From: Dipteris shenzhenensis
Taxonomy: Eukaryota; Polypodiophyta; Polypodiopsida; Gleicheniales
NCBI GenBank assembly: GCA_047967505.1
Contig: CM106541.1
Reading direction: 5' to 3' (one strand)
Length of the DNA stretch: 64,000 nucleotides
In this document: piece after piece, positions 1 through 11,215 of the stretch
Position numbering within the stretch: position 1 is the stretch's first letter
How the letters are laid out: every line of letters starts with the position of its first letter
The notes under the pieces: model-generated
The model's database searches: none
Told to the model about the DNA's origin: nothing
What the model saw: only the letters and a program-made list of their open reading frames with translations
Made by a program: the position numbers and the translations under genes

Positions 1-530
1 CTGGCAAGCACCACAGAGTAGGTGGGATGTTGATGCCTTCAGAGATTCTTGATTGTAAATGGGTACGTACCTCAATGGATTTTGTGGTAGTATTACAATG
101 TACAAAGAAAGACCAAGATGCTATCTAAGAGGTTGTGGATAGACTAACCAAGCTAGCAAGGTTTATTCCTACAATATCAAACCTCAAGAATTTCCAAATC
201 TTTGTTGATGGTCTTTTCAAACTTCATAGATTGCTTAAGAATTAGGCAAGTTCACCACACAATTTGTCGACTGTTGTATCAAAATTTGGAACAACTTTAA
301 AGTATGAGTTCAGCAAATCATCTGGGAAGAGATGGTCAAACAAAGGAAACTAAATAGAGTATGGAAGACATGCTACGAGCAGATGTTTCTAAGGAACCTT
401 CAAGTGGGAAAGGATCTTTTATTTAAAGTTTGCTCACAATAGTAATAAGCATTTAGTCATTGGGCTCAACACCTTTATGCTTGTATATGAGTATCAACCA
501 AGATGCATCAAATTACAAATGTAAGGGTAA
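1..530 (+). pseudogene. Decayed Ty3/gypsy integrase remnant
   Basis: Reading from base 3, the sequence encodes a degraded gypsy integrase. It has a segment like the plant gypsy 'KW..ISMDF' block (CKWVRTSMDFVV, about 52-90) followed by a DRLTKLARFIPT block (about 140-172). Further on, in other frames, come FAHNSNKH and FMLVYEYQPR blocks (about 425-505) typical of the C-terminal half of the core. Stops and frame changes break it, so it is not functional. The spacing between blocks is shorter than in intact elements, which suggests internal deletion. The 5' side leaves the window and no LTR was found. It lies upstream of the CHMP7-like exons, perhaps in an earlier intron. Confidence 0.7.
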
Positions 531-635
531 TCTCTCTAGCAGGTAAGGCCCTAGTAGCCAATCAGGTCCTCCTAGCTAACAGCTTTGTATATAGCCTCTT
601 GTTGGTGCTTTTACAGAGGCTGTATGGGTCATCTT

Positions 636-1408
636 AGGTGGCTATTGTGCAACTTCTTATGGACAAGTTCAGATTGTACAAGAAACACTAGAGCCAAGGT
701 CACTTTGCAAACGATGATCCGACCCTAGGTGTAGGGAGGACTTGGTAGAGCAAAACCCTTCTAGGCAAGCTGGTAGTACGCGGTCTCACCCTAGGCTCTC
801 GAGTCCTGGAAGCTCTTGCTTCAGCGAGGGCTTCTCAAGAACACCCCCTGTATGGGAGGTTTGAGATGCAGTGACTCATATAGCATCTGGAGGTTTAGGA
901 CCAGGAGAGACTCATGCTGGGGCAGAGGACTCATATGGCATCTGGAGGTTCGGGACTCATGCTAGCGCAAAGGATGCACATTGGATGGGCTAGTGGGACA
1001 CTGGCCTAGCGAGCTCTTTCAGAGGTGGCTATTGTGCAACTTCTTATGGGCAAGCTCAGATTGTACAAGAAACACTAGAGCCAGGGTCACTTTGCAAACG
1101 ATGATCCGACCCTAGGTGTAGGGAGGACTTGGCAGAGCAAAACCCTTCTAGGTAAGCTGGTAGTACGCGGTCTCACCCTAGGCTCTCAAGTCCTGGAAGC
1201 TCTTGCTTCAGCGAGGGCTTCTCAAGAACACCCCCTGTATAGGATGTTTGAGATGCAGTGACTCATATGGCATCTGGAGGTTTAGGACCAGGAGAGACTC
1301 ATGCTGGGGCAGAGGACTCATATGGCATCTGGAGGTTCGGGACTCATGCTAGCGCAAAGGATGCACATCGGATGGGCTAGTGGGACACTGGCCTAGCGAG
1401 TTCTTTCG
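636..1408. repeat. 387-bp tandem duplication (two copies)
   Basis: The segment starting AGGTGGCTATTGTGCAACTT at 636 recurs at 1,023, giving two head-to-tail units of about 387 bp (636-1,022 and 1,023-1,408). Only a few substitutions separate them, so the duplication is fairly recent. It lies just after the gypsy integrase remnant and has no long ORF. It may be duplicated retroelement sequence, but I cannot assign it to a family. Confidence 0.85.
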
Positions 1409-2046
1409 GGGCTTGGAGACGCCTTCTTGGGGCGGAGGCAAAGTCATGAGGTCGGGCACGTGGATGGTGGAGATCAACTCTGTGATTCCAAAGGTGTGGT
1501 GGGAGGGATTGCACGGTGTCTTGGACCTCCCTTGTTAGTACATATGGCTTTTTAAGACCGGGGTGCCCCTCAATATTCAAGTTTTGCTCTAGTCTCTTAT
1601 ATTCAAGATATCGATGCGGATTTTATAGAGTAGAGCCCAAGGCCTTCATCAGTTCGACACTATAGGGGACCTTGGAGTTACAAGGCACTAGACTCGCTGG
1701 AGTGGCAAAGGATCAGGGTGGTGGGACGCTTTGGCAAGGAATGGACTTTTGACCTAGTTCCAATCTTGACAGCTCCAATCTCGACAGCACAGGAGGGGGG
1801 CGCGTTGGCGCCTTTGGTTATGGGAGGGCTGGCCTCTTAGGTAGATCCAATGGGACCCAAGTGAATGGTTTTGGCCCTTACGAGTAGGGCACTCGTACAG
1901 GTTCCCTTCTTGTACATGGCACACATTAGCCGAAGACTTCATATGATGGCAGCAGCCTTGCGGGAGCGTCATTGTGTGAAGCAGCATATTCCCCAAGGGG
2001 TCATCTCCCATTTTTTGTCACTTCTTTGGACTAGTGCAAGCCTTAG
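1409..2046. other. Unassigned sequence, no gene seen
   Basis: Moderately GC-rich sequence continuing from the tandem duplication. The open frames are short and on both strands, with no recognisable domain. It may be the rest of a decayed retroelement. Confidence 0.4.
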
Positions 2047-2900
2047 AAGATCTCGTATTTGTTCTGGATGGTGGCACATGAATGTGTGCACATTGGCCCT
2101 TCGCTAGAGCAAATGCGGGTAGATGGCAACGTTGCACAACCAGATTTTGGGAGACGATCTCGCATTGGGGTGCCCTTTCCCCAGCCTACAGGATTCAGGG
2201 CTAGTGGGTCCTCAGGATAGAGGCACATGATGCGACACCTCCTTCTCGCCCACGCCCTTTGCCCTCGCCATAGGATAGTGTTTGCCCAGCATCACTGCTT
2301 GGAACATATGGGCTGCCCGTTGTAGTTTGGTGATGGGAGGCCATCAGGTTCCCCCGGCAGCCACCCTTGTCGCCATCTAGTGGGATATAATTTGCACCCT
2401 GTGCACCATCTGGGAGCGTGGGACTTCAGGATGGCCTGTAGGTATCTTTTATGTTTTTGCCGAGCAAGGTATTCATTGGATGTACCCACCCTGGTTGTTA
2501 GCCCCTGTTCTAAAGATTCCCTAGGCGGAGAGCTGGGTTTTCTAGAAACATGCTGGTTTTTCTGACAGGCAGTTCTTGATTAGCACTTCCAGATTGCTAA
2601 TTTGTATGATTGGCTTTTCAAGCCTTAATAGAAAGTTATTTTCTATAGAAAAAAACAGAATGCAAAGGTAAAGTTTACTTGCATTATATAGAAAATATGC
2701 TTTAGGAATCTAAAGAAAGTATTAGGACTGCTCAAGATAGAGTGCGATCATGGAAATTCACCACGATATTATAAGCTAGCTTCTCATTGCTGTAGTCCAA
2801 GATCTCGTATTTGTTCTGGATGGTGGCACAGGATACCAAAATAATAAAAAACATAAGAACTGGGAGATATTATAAGCTAGCTTCTCATTGCTGTAGTCCA
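2047..2900. repeat. 32-bp and 35-bp exact direct repeats (patchwork)
   Basis: A 32-bp sequence at 2,047-2,078 (begins AAGATCTCGTATTTGTTCTG) is repeated exactly at 2,799-2,830. That second copy lies between two exact 35-bp copies of another sequence (2,765-2,799 and 2,866-2,900, beginning GATATTATAAGCTAGCTTCT). The arrangement looks like filler DNA copied from nearby templates during break repair. No gene is seen in the ~680 bp between the first repeat and the patchwork. Confidence 0.8.
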
Positions 2901-4414
2901 TGTCGGATCATTAAGAAGATTGATGATGCAGCTTATAACTAGAACTTAAAGTCCATCCTGTATTTCACGTCAAGTCACCTCAAGGAGAGCTTTATGAGGT
3001 CCCCAAATGACACATCACGGGCTAGGTAACGACTGAGGGGATATGAGCTTCATCCTCTCCAGCCATGGGGCGTGGACTCCTCAAAAGGCAATAGTCATCT
3101 CCAAGATCTCATGAGGATCCAAATGCATCTGTAATTCCAACCTGGCACTCAGCTAGCCATGGTGAAGCTGGCTTGCTGTGCCTTAATCCTCTTGACAGAG
3201 GCGAGTCATGACAAAGCGCACCCTCTCTCTCCCTCTCCCTCTCTCTCCCACAATCCCTCCACACGAGTGCCAATGCTGCACTACTCTGTATGGCATCCGC
3301 TGCCCATGTAGCCTAGCCATTCGGTAGAAGAGACCATCCCGATCTGGGTAATCATCTATCCTATCACCCCCTAAAAGGTCATATCTGGAATCCTCACCGC
3401 TCTCTAGGGCAGTCTTTAGTATAATCTTTCTTTCTTTCTAGTTTCAGAACAATTGGGGAAGTGGTCTAACTTCGTGGTGCCTACCAAGATGCATGTGACT
3501 CCTCTCTACATTGCCCAATCACCCCCATAGAAGGAATCCATTTGCTCTAGTCAGCTGTCATGTCAGCACTGTCCAAATGAGTGTTTGAACGACCTTGTAG
3601 TATGGTGAAGGCTTCCACCATTGGTCCCTTGCTTGGATGGAAAAGATGAACTGTACCCAGGAATTACGCTTTGTAGGCAGGCTGTCCAAGAAGGAGCCAC
3701 CTCCTACCTTGTCCTCAGCAAACTCCAGATTGCTGAAGGCGTCTCCAACAACCAGAGTCTATGACTAGCAAGTAACTGGTGAGCTGTTGCTAGAATCATC
3801 CCTTCTGCTGTCTGCAAGTTGGAATGTAGCATTCAGGATCCCAATCCTGAGATTTGAGCAGCAGCCTTATTGTACAATGCAGGTTATGAACTGCAGTTGC
3901 CTCCCTCAGTTAGTTGTTTGCAGGTTGCTGGGGTCTTAGCATGGCCTTTGCAGAGACGGCTGGTGGTTGCTGCTGCCACTGCTCCCCAGTCTGGAGTTCC
4001 TCTTTTGTGCTGCATCGACTAAAGTTGGCCTTAGCCATTATTGTTTTTGAATTGCTTCTTTCTGGTGATCCTTGCAGGTTGTTTATGTAAATACAACCTG
4101 TATTTTTTTGCACCCAGCCAGGGTACTGCCTTGGGTGCAAACAGGGATGGGATTTGACTGTCATGTATCAGCCTGACTCAATGCCTGTGGGTCTGGTTTT
4201 CCAACAAGCAAGAAGGTTATGCATTTATTCTTTGAAATAAAGTACACACTTGGATTTAGAGTGAATTTTGTGTCTTTGTATTATTGCCTTGAGTTTGAGT
4301 TGGATTCTGTGAAACCTTATGGTCCTTACATCATTAAAAGTCTTGCATATTTTGTTTCAATTATGTAGTTTCTCATGCAAGCAGGTCTGAATGACATTTT
4401 TGGAAAAAATTCAG
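2901..4414. other. CHMP7: Non-coding, probably CHMP7 intron; upstream exons not found
   Basis: The stretch ends in the splice acceptor of the first visible CHMP7-like exon (TTCAG at 4,410-4,414). It holds a CT-rich tract near 3,222-3,250 and short open frames without recognisable domains. I looked for the N-terminal part expected upstream of the SNF7 domain and did not find it. The preceding exon is therefore either too diverged to see or outside the window. Confidence 0.4.
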
Positions 4415-4597
4415 GATCGCCTGTTGGAGGTCATGAAGACTATGACTGACAGCTGTTGGACAGCGTCATGCGTAATCACGGCATCACATTTTGCCAACCT
4501 GTGTGGACGAATAGAAGATGCAAAGATTCTAAAAGCAGAATTAGTAAGAGCTAACAGAGGAAGATATTTTGTTGCAGATGGAAAGAATCGTATTGAG
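4415..4597 (+). CDS. CHMP7: CHMP7-like ESCRT protein, first visible exon
   Basis: This 61-codon exon encodes the linker before the SNF7 core in plant CHMP7-type proteins. The pattern is a helix (DRLLEVMKTM), then CWTASCVIT and HFANLC, then a basic stretch ending GRYFVADGKNRIE. The start is set by the acceptor TTCAG at 4,410-4,414, because an in-frame TGA lies at 4,388-4,390. The donor is GAG|GTGTGA at 4,598 (phase 0). Joined to the next exon at 20,292 it gives ...RIE-GLKISL..., the order expected in the family. CHMP7 proteins help recruit ESCRT-III at membranes; the nuclear-envelope role is known from animals and yeast and is inferred here. The N-terminal region is missing from the visible sequence. 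Confidence 0.82.
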
Positions 4598-5096
4598 GTG
4601 TGATTATCTCATACTTCTTCAGATTTGAATACTTTAGTCGTTTGAGCTTAGTATGTTTTATGAGTGCACACACCTACATACTAAAACATATATGCGCGCA
4701 CACACTCCACACAAAGCACATGAACAGATTTATTTCTTATAGTAGGGCAGCATTTTGAGAGAATTTCATAAGCAAGCCTTTCAATATATAATGTTGGTAT
4801 TCTCAATGTGTATGCTTCCACTATACCAGGGCTGAGACATGTCTTTTGGAGGTGGCTTAGGGAGTCTCTTCCACAAGTTGACACTTGGATGTTAGAGGAG
4901 ATTTCATTATGGTTGAATTCTCTGACGACAAGATCGGTCAGAGTGAGGGGGGACTATCAGACAGAGAGGATACAGTTGGTTGCTAATGCTGGACTTCACT
5001 GTGCATCTTGGTTGGATGACTTTTCTCATCTGGCAGACAGTCTACAGTTCTCTTGGTCGTAGGTCTCCCATGGCTCACTCTCCTTTGCCAAATTAG

Positions 5097-5606
5097 AAAG
5101 AAAGAAAGAAAGCAAGCAAGTTTACTAACGTCCACAAAAGATCGGAAAAAAGGGCTAAGGAGTGGGGCCACAAAAAATGGGCACCCATTTCCCAAGCCTG
5201 GTGTCTAAAACAAGAAAATAATTACATGGCATTGCAAGAAAGAGAACCCAAAATGTAAAGGGCAATGATGGGAAGTCGCTGGTCGGCCGCCAAATCAGCT
5301 ATCCATGCGGGTGATTGGACCTAAGTATGCTGTCTGTGGGACCAACTCCACCCGTCGGCTAAGGATAGTCTAGATGATCTCATCTGATATTGGCTCTATA
5401 TTTATTGAAAGAACAAAATCAGTGATGGATCGTTGCTGCTCATTAGCATGCCCAAATTGTCCAGTTCCTACCTCCTCCTCTATAGTGTTACTGCCACTCC
5501 CAAGGTCTACCTCCCCATGTCAAAGAGTAGAGAGGAGAAATATGCGGTCCTCACATGAGTGTCCATCGAAGGTCAAGTCTTGGTCAGTCAATGGGGCTTA
5601 GGCTAG
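5097..5606 (-). mobile_element. Possible 5'-truncated LINE 3' end
   Basis: A (GAAA)n tract at about 5,090-5,115 on the + strand reads as a (TTTC)n tail on the - strand, like the tail of the LINE that begins at 5,607. The ~490 bp between them would be a truncated 3' region. I could not show similarity to the neighbouring LINE by eye and see no target duplication, so this is tentative. Confidence 0.3.
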
Positions 5607-6116
5607 AAAGAAAGAAAGAAAGAAAGAAATTTTATTAGAGTCTTTGGAAGACCGATGGGTCTATGAGACTGAAAGAAAACCTGATACAAATCACAGTAAG
5701 GGTGGAGCTATTGAAACGAGCATCATCACCCGTGCTGAATCCTAAGTCTCATCATACATAATCAAATACATCTGGATGTAACAATGAAAAGAAAAAAGAC
5801 TGGAGCGGAGCAGAATCCTCCGTATGTCATGTCGCCTTGGCTGGTGCATAGGCGGTGATGGGATGTTGGTGCCCGTCAAGGGGTGCCGTGCGTCTCGGTC
5901 TCCTGGACGAGGCTTGACACAAGACAGAGCCACCGTGACTCCCGTGGGACGTATCCCGGGTCTAAACAATGACGGGAGGTCCCCCAGAGTGATCTGTGTG
6001 TCCCCTCGATGTCTCGTGTGTCGTGTTGCGGTCGTCGGGTCGGGGTCTCTGTCATGTCTGTGGCTAGAGACTGGACGATCAATGTCACTCGATGGGAAGA
6101 ACTCTGTGATCTTGCT

Positions 6117-6350
6117 CTAAGAGGCATCTGATGATGTGGCCAAGCCGCGTCGCCCAAGTAAGTACTCTCTGTGTCGGACCCCCTCGTGAATGAAGGCCGC
6201 GAGGCATCTCTGATCTGGGTAGGCGAGGAATCTAGAAAGGAGCCCGGAGCCGTCTCTAAAGAGGCAGTGGTAGCGACCTCGGATCTCGTAGTACACTGGG
6301 CACCTGAAAATAAAATGCTCCTTCGACTCAACCTCCTGACAGTCGCACAA
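6117..6350 (-). pseudogene. LINE ORF2 C-terminal zinc-knuckle region
   Basis: The frame begins with a CxC...ESKEHFIFRC...Y pattern, with Cys, His and Cys spaced as in the C-terminal knuckle found after the RT of many LINEs. There it is thought to help bind the element's RNA or DNA target. It is followed by the 3' untranslated part that runs to the (TTTC)n tail. The link to the RT upstream (from 7,030 on) is broken by frameshifts between 6,350 and 7,030. Confidence 0.65.
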
Positions 6351-7033
6351 TATGCATAAGCGATGCTCCCTAGGAATCCCCTCTGCTCTCTATGCAGAGG
6401 CGGTGTGATGATACCCGAAACTGTCCGATGGAGATCCGTAGTGAGTGAGGCATATGAAGCTCACTGTACCCCAGTGGTGTGATGAATCCCTCCTCCAAAA
6501 TACAAAGACAGTAATCTCTATAGAAACTCAGCTTCACTGGTCGGCTCCAACCAGGTCCTAAAGGTGTGTAGCTGCAGGAGATCCTCTCGAATGACGTGGT
6601 TGGTGTGTGGCCCGATCGGGATAGTGGGTGGGAGTACTGGAGGGGCATCTAAACTGTACTGAAAAGGAGGTATCCTATCGATGTGAAACCCTAGTCTCAC
6701 AAACCATCTGTGAGTCCGTGCATACCAGCATCGCTCGTCTCCCTCTGCTGCCAACCTCATGGAGGAATCGAGAGCCAACCATGGCAACCTCTGTCTCCCT
6801 GATGTGCAGTCCCCATATGATCTAACCCGGTGTAGATATGTGATGGTCTGAAAGGCTGCATCTAGTTGGAGTGGAGAAGCACCAAACTCGGCCTAAATGA
6901 TGTGATGTGGTACAGACGGTTTCCCTCGGATCATCCGTGAGAGCATGAGGATCTGCAGGCGCTCCACCCGTGTCCACTCTATCTCTGACACGTGAGGCCC
7001 CCAACAAGGGCTGCCATCATACATACCGGCTGG

Positions 7034-8088
7034 TCAAACCAAGGAGTCGAAGAGAAGAGCCTTGGTCCGAGGGTCCTGGAAGTGGGAGTGGAAGCATTGT
7101 CTCTCTAGCCGAGCCAGTGAGGTGTATCCCCTACTCAGTCTAGCCCCCAAGTAAGTGTATGAGGATATGATCTCAACCGGTGACCCACCGAAAGTGAACT
7201 GCTTCCATTGCATGTTTGCTCGAGAGGTGTTAAAGATCATGACCTTGGTCTTGCCAAGGTTGACCTCCAAATCATGGGATAAACAAAAAGCATGCAATGT
7301 ATCCAGGTGTCGCTGGAGCCCGTCGGGTGTGGACGACAAGAGTGCCACGTCATCTACATAAAGAAGAATCATGATGATGATCCCGGCAAGTGAGTAACCG
7401 GTCCCTCCGAACGCCCCCATGAAAGTCTCAAGCTCATCGATGTAGAGGCCAAACAGGGTTGGTGATAAGGAACAACCATGTTTGACCCCTATGGTACTCA
7501 AGATCTCATTTGTCCAACCTGCGCCTGTTCGAACTCAGCCTGAGACACTCTCATAAAGTGCCATGACTGCCCAGATGATCTCCTGATCAAATCCTAGTGT
7601 CTGTAGGCGTGTGATGAGATGAGCTCGAGGTACTCTGTCAAAGGCTTTGCGGAAATCCACAAAGCAGCAATATACCCTCTCCTTCCGTGATCTGGCCTCC
7701 TCAATGACACTCCTGAGTGTGAGTATGTGATCCATAGTCCCATGGTCTCGTCGGCCTGACCCTCTGCTCTGAGCCCTCTCATCTCTGCGAACAGGCTGAC
7801 CGACGCATCCAATACAGCTGCATAGATCTTGGACATCACATGTCCAATCATGATAGTCCTGTAGTTACTCGGGTCCATATCCCTTGCCTTGTGGATGGGG
7901 GTGATGGTGTTGAGTGTCCAATTGCGGGGGAAACCAAGGCAAACAGCGTCATTGAATAGGTTTGCTACGATCGGGGCTAACGTGTCGATCCCATATGCGA
8001 TAAACTCAGTGCATAGCCCCTCGTGATCCTTAGCTTGGCCATTGTGCAGTTTCAATGTCGCGTCCTTGACTCCTCCTCTGGTGAACAA
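7034..8088 (-). pseudogene. LINE ORF2 reverse transcriptase
   Basis: Three overlapping frames carry the RT fingers and palm in order. First is a segment with GLCTEFIAYG and WTLNTITPIHK (about 8,040-7,900). Next is FVDFRKAFDRVPR with the first catalytic Asp (about 7,660-7,620). Then come GCSLSPTLFGLYIDELE (about 7,475-7,425) and LLYVDDVALLS with the catalytic YVDD (about 7,365-7,330). A block like LEVNLGKTKVMIF (about 7,270-7,230) follows. At least two frameshifts break it, near 7,510 and 7,740. The SPTLF/YVDD signature differs from the plant L1 RT at 28.7-30.2 kb, which has GCPLAPFLF and FADD. Confidence 0.85.
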
Positions 8089-8329
8089 CGTGCAAGTGGT
8101 GGGGCGAGGTGTGTATATGAGATCTGGAGTGGGCTGGTGTGGGACATCATAAAGATGTTGTGCATACGTGTGCCAGACTCTCGTGTTGGTGAGGGGTGGT
8201 GGAGACCTACGCTCAAGGAATCTCCGTCAAAAATCCTTGCTGCTGCTGTATAAGATGTGCAGCAGCTCCTCATTTCGGCGAAGAAATGCTTGCTTCTTCT
8301 GACGTACGAGACGTCAGTACTTGCGTACC

Positions 8330-9510
8330 GTGTCTGGTGTGTTTGGGAGGTGACATCTGGTTTCAAGTCGGAGCTGTCGGCGATAAGCCTTGCACTCCGC
8401 ATCGTACCAGTTGTTGCAGGGTACAGAACCAAGAGGTGGTGGTCTAGTGGACCGTGTGGTGTGGGGAAAGATTTGGAGGACAGCCTCGTGGAGTCTGCGA
8501 CTAATCAAGGCAGCACGGTCCTCTATGAGTGGTATGTGATCGATGTAGGTTAGGAGCCTGTTTAGGCGTCCAGAGTAGGCCGGTGAGAGGTTGTGATCAA
8601 AGTGTATGTCGTGGTAGGTGTCGTGCTTCCTATGTGGTGTGTGTGGTGTGGCTAAGCGTGGGGTGGCGATAGTGAAGAATAGGTATGTGTGATCAGCTCC
8701 TGGAGGGAGTGGTGCTACGGTGAAGTCGGTGATACATGAAGTGAAGGTAGGGGATCCCATGATGTAATCTACTACACTAGTGCCCCCCCGTGTGGAAAGC
8801 AAGTAAAACCACCTGAGGAGGGCCATAGGTCAAGCCCATTGTAGATGATGAGATCATGCATCCTGCCCAGATCAAGGAGCGCATGTCCATATGGTGTAAC
8901 AGGCCCATGTCGGTCCGATGAGGTCCTGGTCATACCTGCTCCATCTAGGTCCATGTCTGGTAGCATGATAGAGTCGTCTCGGAAGTCCAGGATTGGTGCC
9001 TGGCGCATGCTCGTCCTGGCGTTGAAGTACCCAACAAGGAGAACTTCCCCGCGGGCTGAAAGGTCTGGGATATCCTGATGTAAGGGTGCATATGGCGATG
9101 TCTCACCCTCCTCTAGTGCCACTCTGGCGAAGTGGGATGTGTCTAGCGGGAAGTAGCATATTGCTATGAAAAGGTCACGGGTGTTTGTGCGTCAGATCCG
9201 GATCCACATGAATCGGGAGTGTGTGTCCTTCCTCTCAATGGAGATGGCTCCAACGAGGGAAGACTTGTACAATATTGCGACCCCGCCTGATCCTCGGACT
9301 CCTCTTGTATCCTTCGTCTCATCCCTGAAGGCTAACTCCCATGTGTAGCCACTGACTATCGGTAGTGGACGCTCTGGGCTCTGGTGTGTCTCCGTGTAAA
9401 AGACTATGTCTCGTCCTGTATAAGACTTCGAGAAGTTCCCTGGGTCTGACCATAAGGTACCATTACAGTTCCAAATGGTGTAGGCTAGGGTCTCGGAAAC
9501 CTGAGTCTCA
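8330..9510 (-). pseudogene. LINE ORF2 APE-type endonuclease
   Basis: The domain begins near 9,510 with AYTIWNCNGTLW, in which the Asn of the WNxNG block is kept. It continues with FYTETH (the metal-binding Glu), GGVAILYK, and LLVGYFNAR (near 9,040), where the family usually has GDFNAR, so the Asp is Tyr here. VVDYIMGSP (near 8,770) follows. The first part is interrupted by a stop near 9,198. Frame breaks and the GDFN change argue that it no longer cuts DNA. In this family the enzyme nicks the target before reverse transcription. Confidence 0.75.
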
Positions 9511-9710
9511 TAGGTCCCGTCCCCTTAGGGGGTACGGGTGGGAGCTCGACGGGTGCCGGTCAACAACATACCATCTCGGACCACGGCCCATTTCCCCTCC
9601 TTGCGGGCAACATCCCGTTGCTACAGAAGAACTCGTCGCTCCTCAATCTGTAGTGGTGTCAAATCCTCGTCCATGGACAGGGTGGGATGCTCTCATAGAG
9701 CGGCTTGGCG

Positions 9711-10775
9711 TCAGAGTGTCGCTAGTCGAGCATGTGAAGCTCTGAAGTGAATGACTAGGGGCTGCTCTCGGTCGGGGTCTCTCCCAACACGCCATGCTCC
9801 CTCTATGCCATGGTCAGGGACCCCCATGGTGGTGGTCACAAAGGTGATCGCCTCCTCCATGGGCGTCATAGTGGTGCTGGTGCTGTCTCGCGTGATCCCT
9901 CGTATCCGGATGTTGAGGACCTTCGAAGCCCTTTGCTGCTGCTCCTGTATGGCGGCTGAAACGGTTGCCTTTGCGAGCTCTCGTTTTGCCACATCCACCT
10001 ATCTAGTCGTCTCTGCTATAGCCGACTATATTGTGGCTATCTGTGTCTCCATCTCTGTGACTGGGGTTCCTCCAGGTGCTGCTTTGAGGGTCTCGAGCTC
10101 CTCTCGAAGTTGTGTGATGTGGTGTCTGAGTCCCTGGATAAGGGTGCCTTGCTCATGTATAATGCGGGCCAACTCTTGGGTGTATCGGGCCTGCTCTTGG
10201 GTGTAATGTGTCAGCTCTGCTTGATGGGCCCGGAGGCTGTGTATCTCAGCCAATAGGGAGTCCCAAGCATCTGGTGGGGGCCTAAGATGTCCTGGTTCAG
10301 GTGGGAACTGGATCTCGAGAGGGGTTGGAATGAAGGTGGGCTGCTGAGGTTGTACTGAGGGTGGGGACAGCATGATCTAGGCAGGGGAGTGGTATGTAGG
10401 AGTAGCAAGGCCAGACGAGGTGATGAAGGGTGGCTGACTGAGAGGTAGAGGTGATACGAGGGGAAAGTACTGTGGAGCCGTGGCCAGTGGGGCCAATGGT
10501 GAGGCTAGTGGAGAGGAGACCTATGATGATGATGCAGGAGAGGGGGAGGAGAGAGGTGGCGTAGATGATGAGGCGGATGATGGTGGTGAAATAGTGGTGG
10601 TAACCATAGAGGTCGAGGATGTGGTGAGCGGCATGGGCTTTGGGTGGGCCCCTTTCTTCTGGGCCGTGGTGCTGTCCAGTGTCAAACCGCTCCGGTTGCT
10701 GCGTTTGTTGAAGTCCTCCAGACTGAGTTGCTTTTGTGTTTTTCCCTTTTCACCGTTCCCCTTCCCCATCTCCAC
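9711..10775 (-). pseudogene. LINE ORF1: N-terminal tail, coiled coil, RRM-like domain
   Basis: Three neighbouring frames make up an ORF1. The N-terminal piece (10,775-10,521) has a basic start, KQLSLEDFNKRSNRSG and a Ser/Pro/Thr-rich tail. The middle piece (10,373-10,026) is Pro-rich and then forms a coiled coil with many Gln, Glu and Leu (LRAHQAEL...ITQLREELETLK). The last piece (9,998-9,711) has KVLNIRIRGI, FVTTTMGV and IEGAWRVGR, which fits the RRM-like nucleic-acid-binding domain of L1-type ORF1 proteins. Breaks between the pieces show it is decayed. Confidence 0.65.
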
Positions 10776-10899
10776 GCGTATGCAAATATGGACCGAAGGG
10801 TCTCCCGCCTAGTCTCCTATCCTCATCCCCCTGTTCCCTTCATTATGGGGGAGGCAGCAGCGGGCAAAGAAGGGATTGCAGGAGGTCGGAGCTGTTTGG

Positions 10900-11215
10900 G
10901 GGGAACCAAAAAAAAAAAAAGGGGTCGGAGCTGCAAGCGGGGGTTTTTAAAAAAAAGATGAGCGAGGGGGGGTTGGGGGGGGGGGCTGAACGAGGGGTGG
11001 GGGGGGGTAGCAAAGGGGTAGCGAGGGGGTAGCAGCGAGGGGGTAGCGGAGGGGATTCAGCGAGGGGGTAGCAGAGGGGATTTAGCGAGGGGTAGCGGGG
11101 GGGTAGCGGGGGGGTAGCGTGGGGGTAGCGGAGGGGGAGCGAGGGGGTAGCGGAGGGGTAGCGGCTGAGCGAGGGGTAGCGGAGGGGGTAGCAGCGAGGG
11201 GGAAGCAATGAAGAG
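10900..11215. repeat. G-rich minisatellite of GGGGGTAGC units beside the LINE 5' end
   Basis: From about 10,960 the + strand is an irregular array of short units such as GGGGGTAGCG and GAGGGGTAGC, with runs of four to ten G. It is preceded by an A13 run (about 10,909-10,921) and a repeated GGTCGGAGCTG. It lies just upstream of the antisense LINE's ORF1, so on the LINE strand it is a C-rich 5' region. The Pro/Tyr-rich frames it opens on the - strand are most likely a by-product of the repeat. Confidence 0.85.

Larger units (their letters stand above)
5607..10850 (-). mobile_element. Nearly full-length non-L1-like LINE, antisense in the intron
   Basis: On the - strand the order is an ORF1 with coiled coil and RRM-like domain (about 10,775-9,711), an ORF2 with APE-type endonuclease (about 9,510-8,330), reverse transcriptase (about 8,090-7,030) and a C-terminal zinc-knuckle region (about 6,350-6,117). 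A 3' region ends AATAAAATTTC then (TTTC)n at 5,606-5,630. The 5' limit is approximate. The RT motifs differ from plant L1, so a non-L1 clade is likely. Several frameshifts and stops make it non-functional. No target duplication was found by eye. Confidence 0.8.

Noticed and set aside
3910-4164. 84-residue - strand frame just upstream of the first visible CHMP7-like exon
   Set aside because: No recognisable domain and the wrong strand for the gene. It is probably a chance frame.
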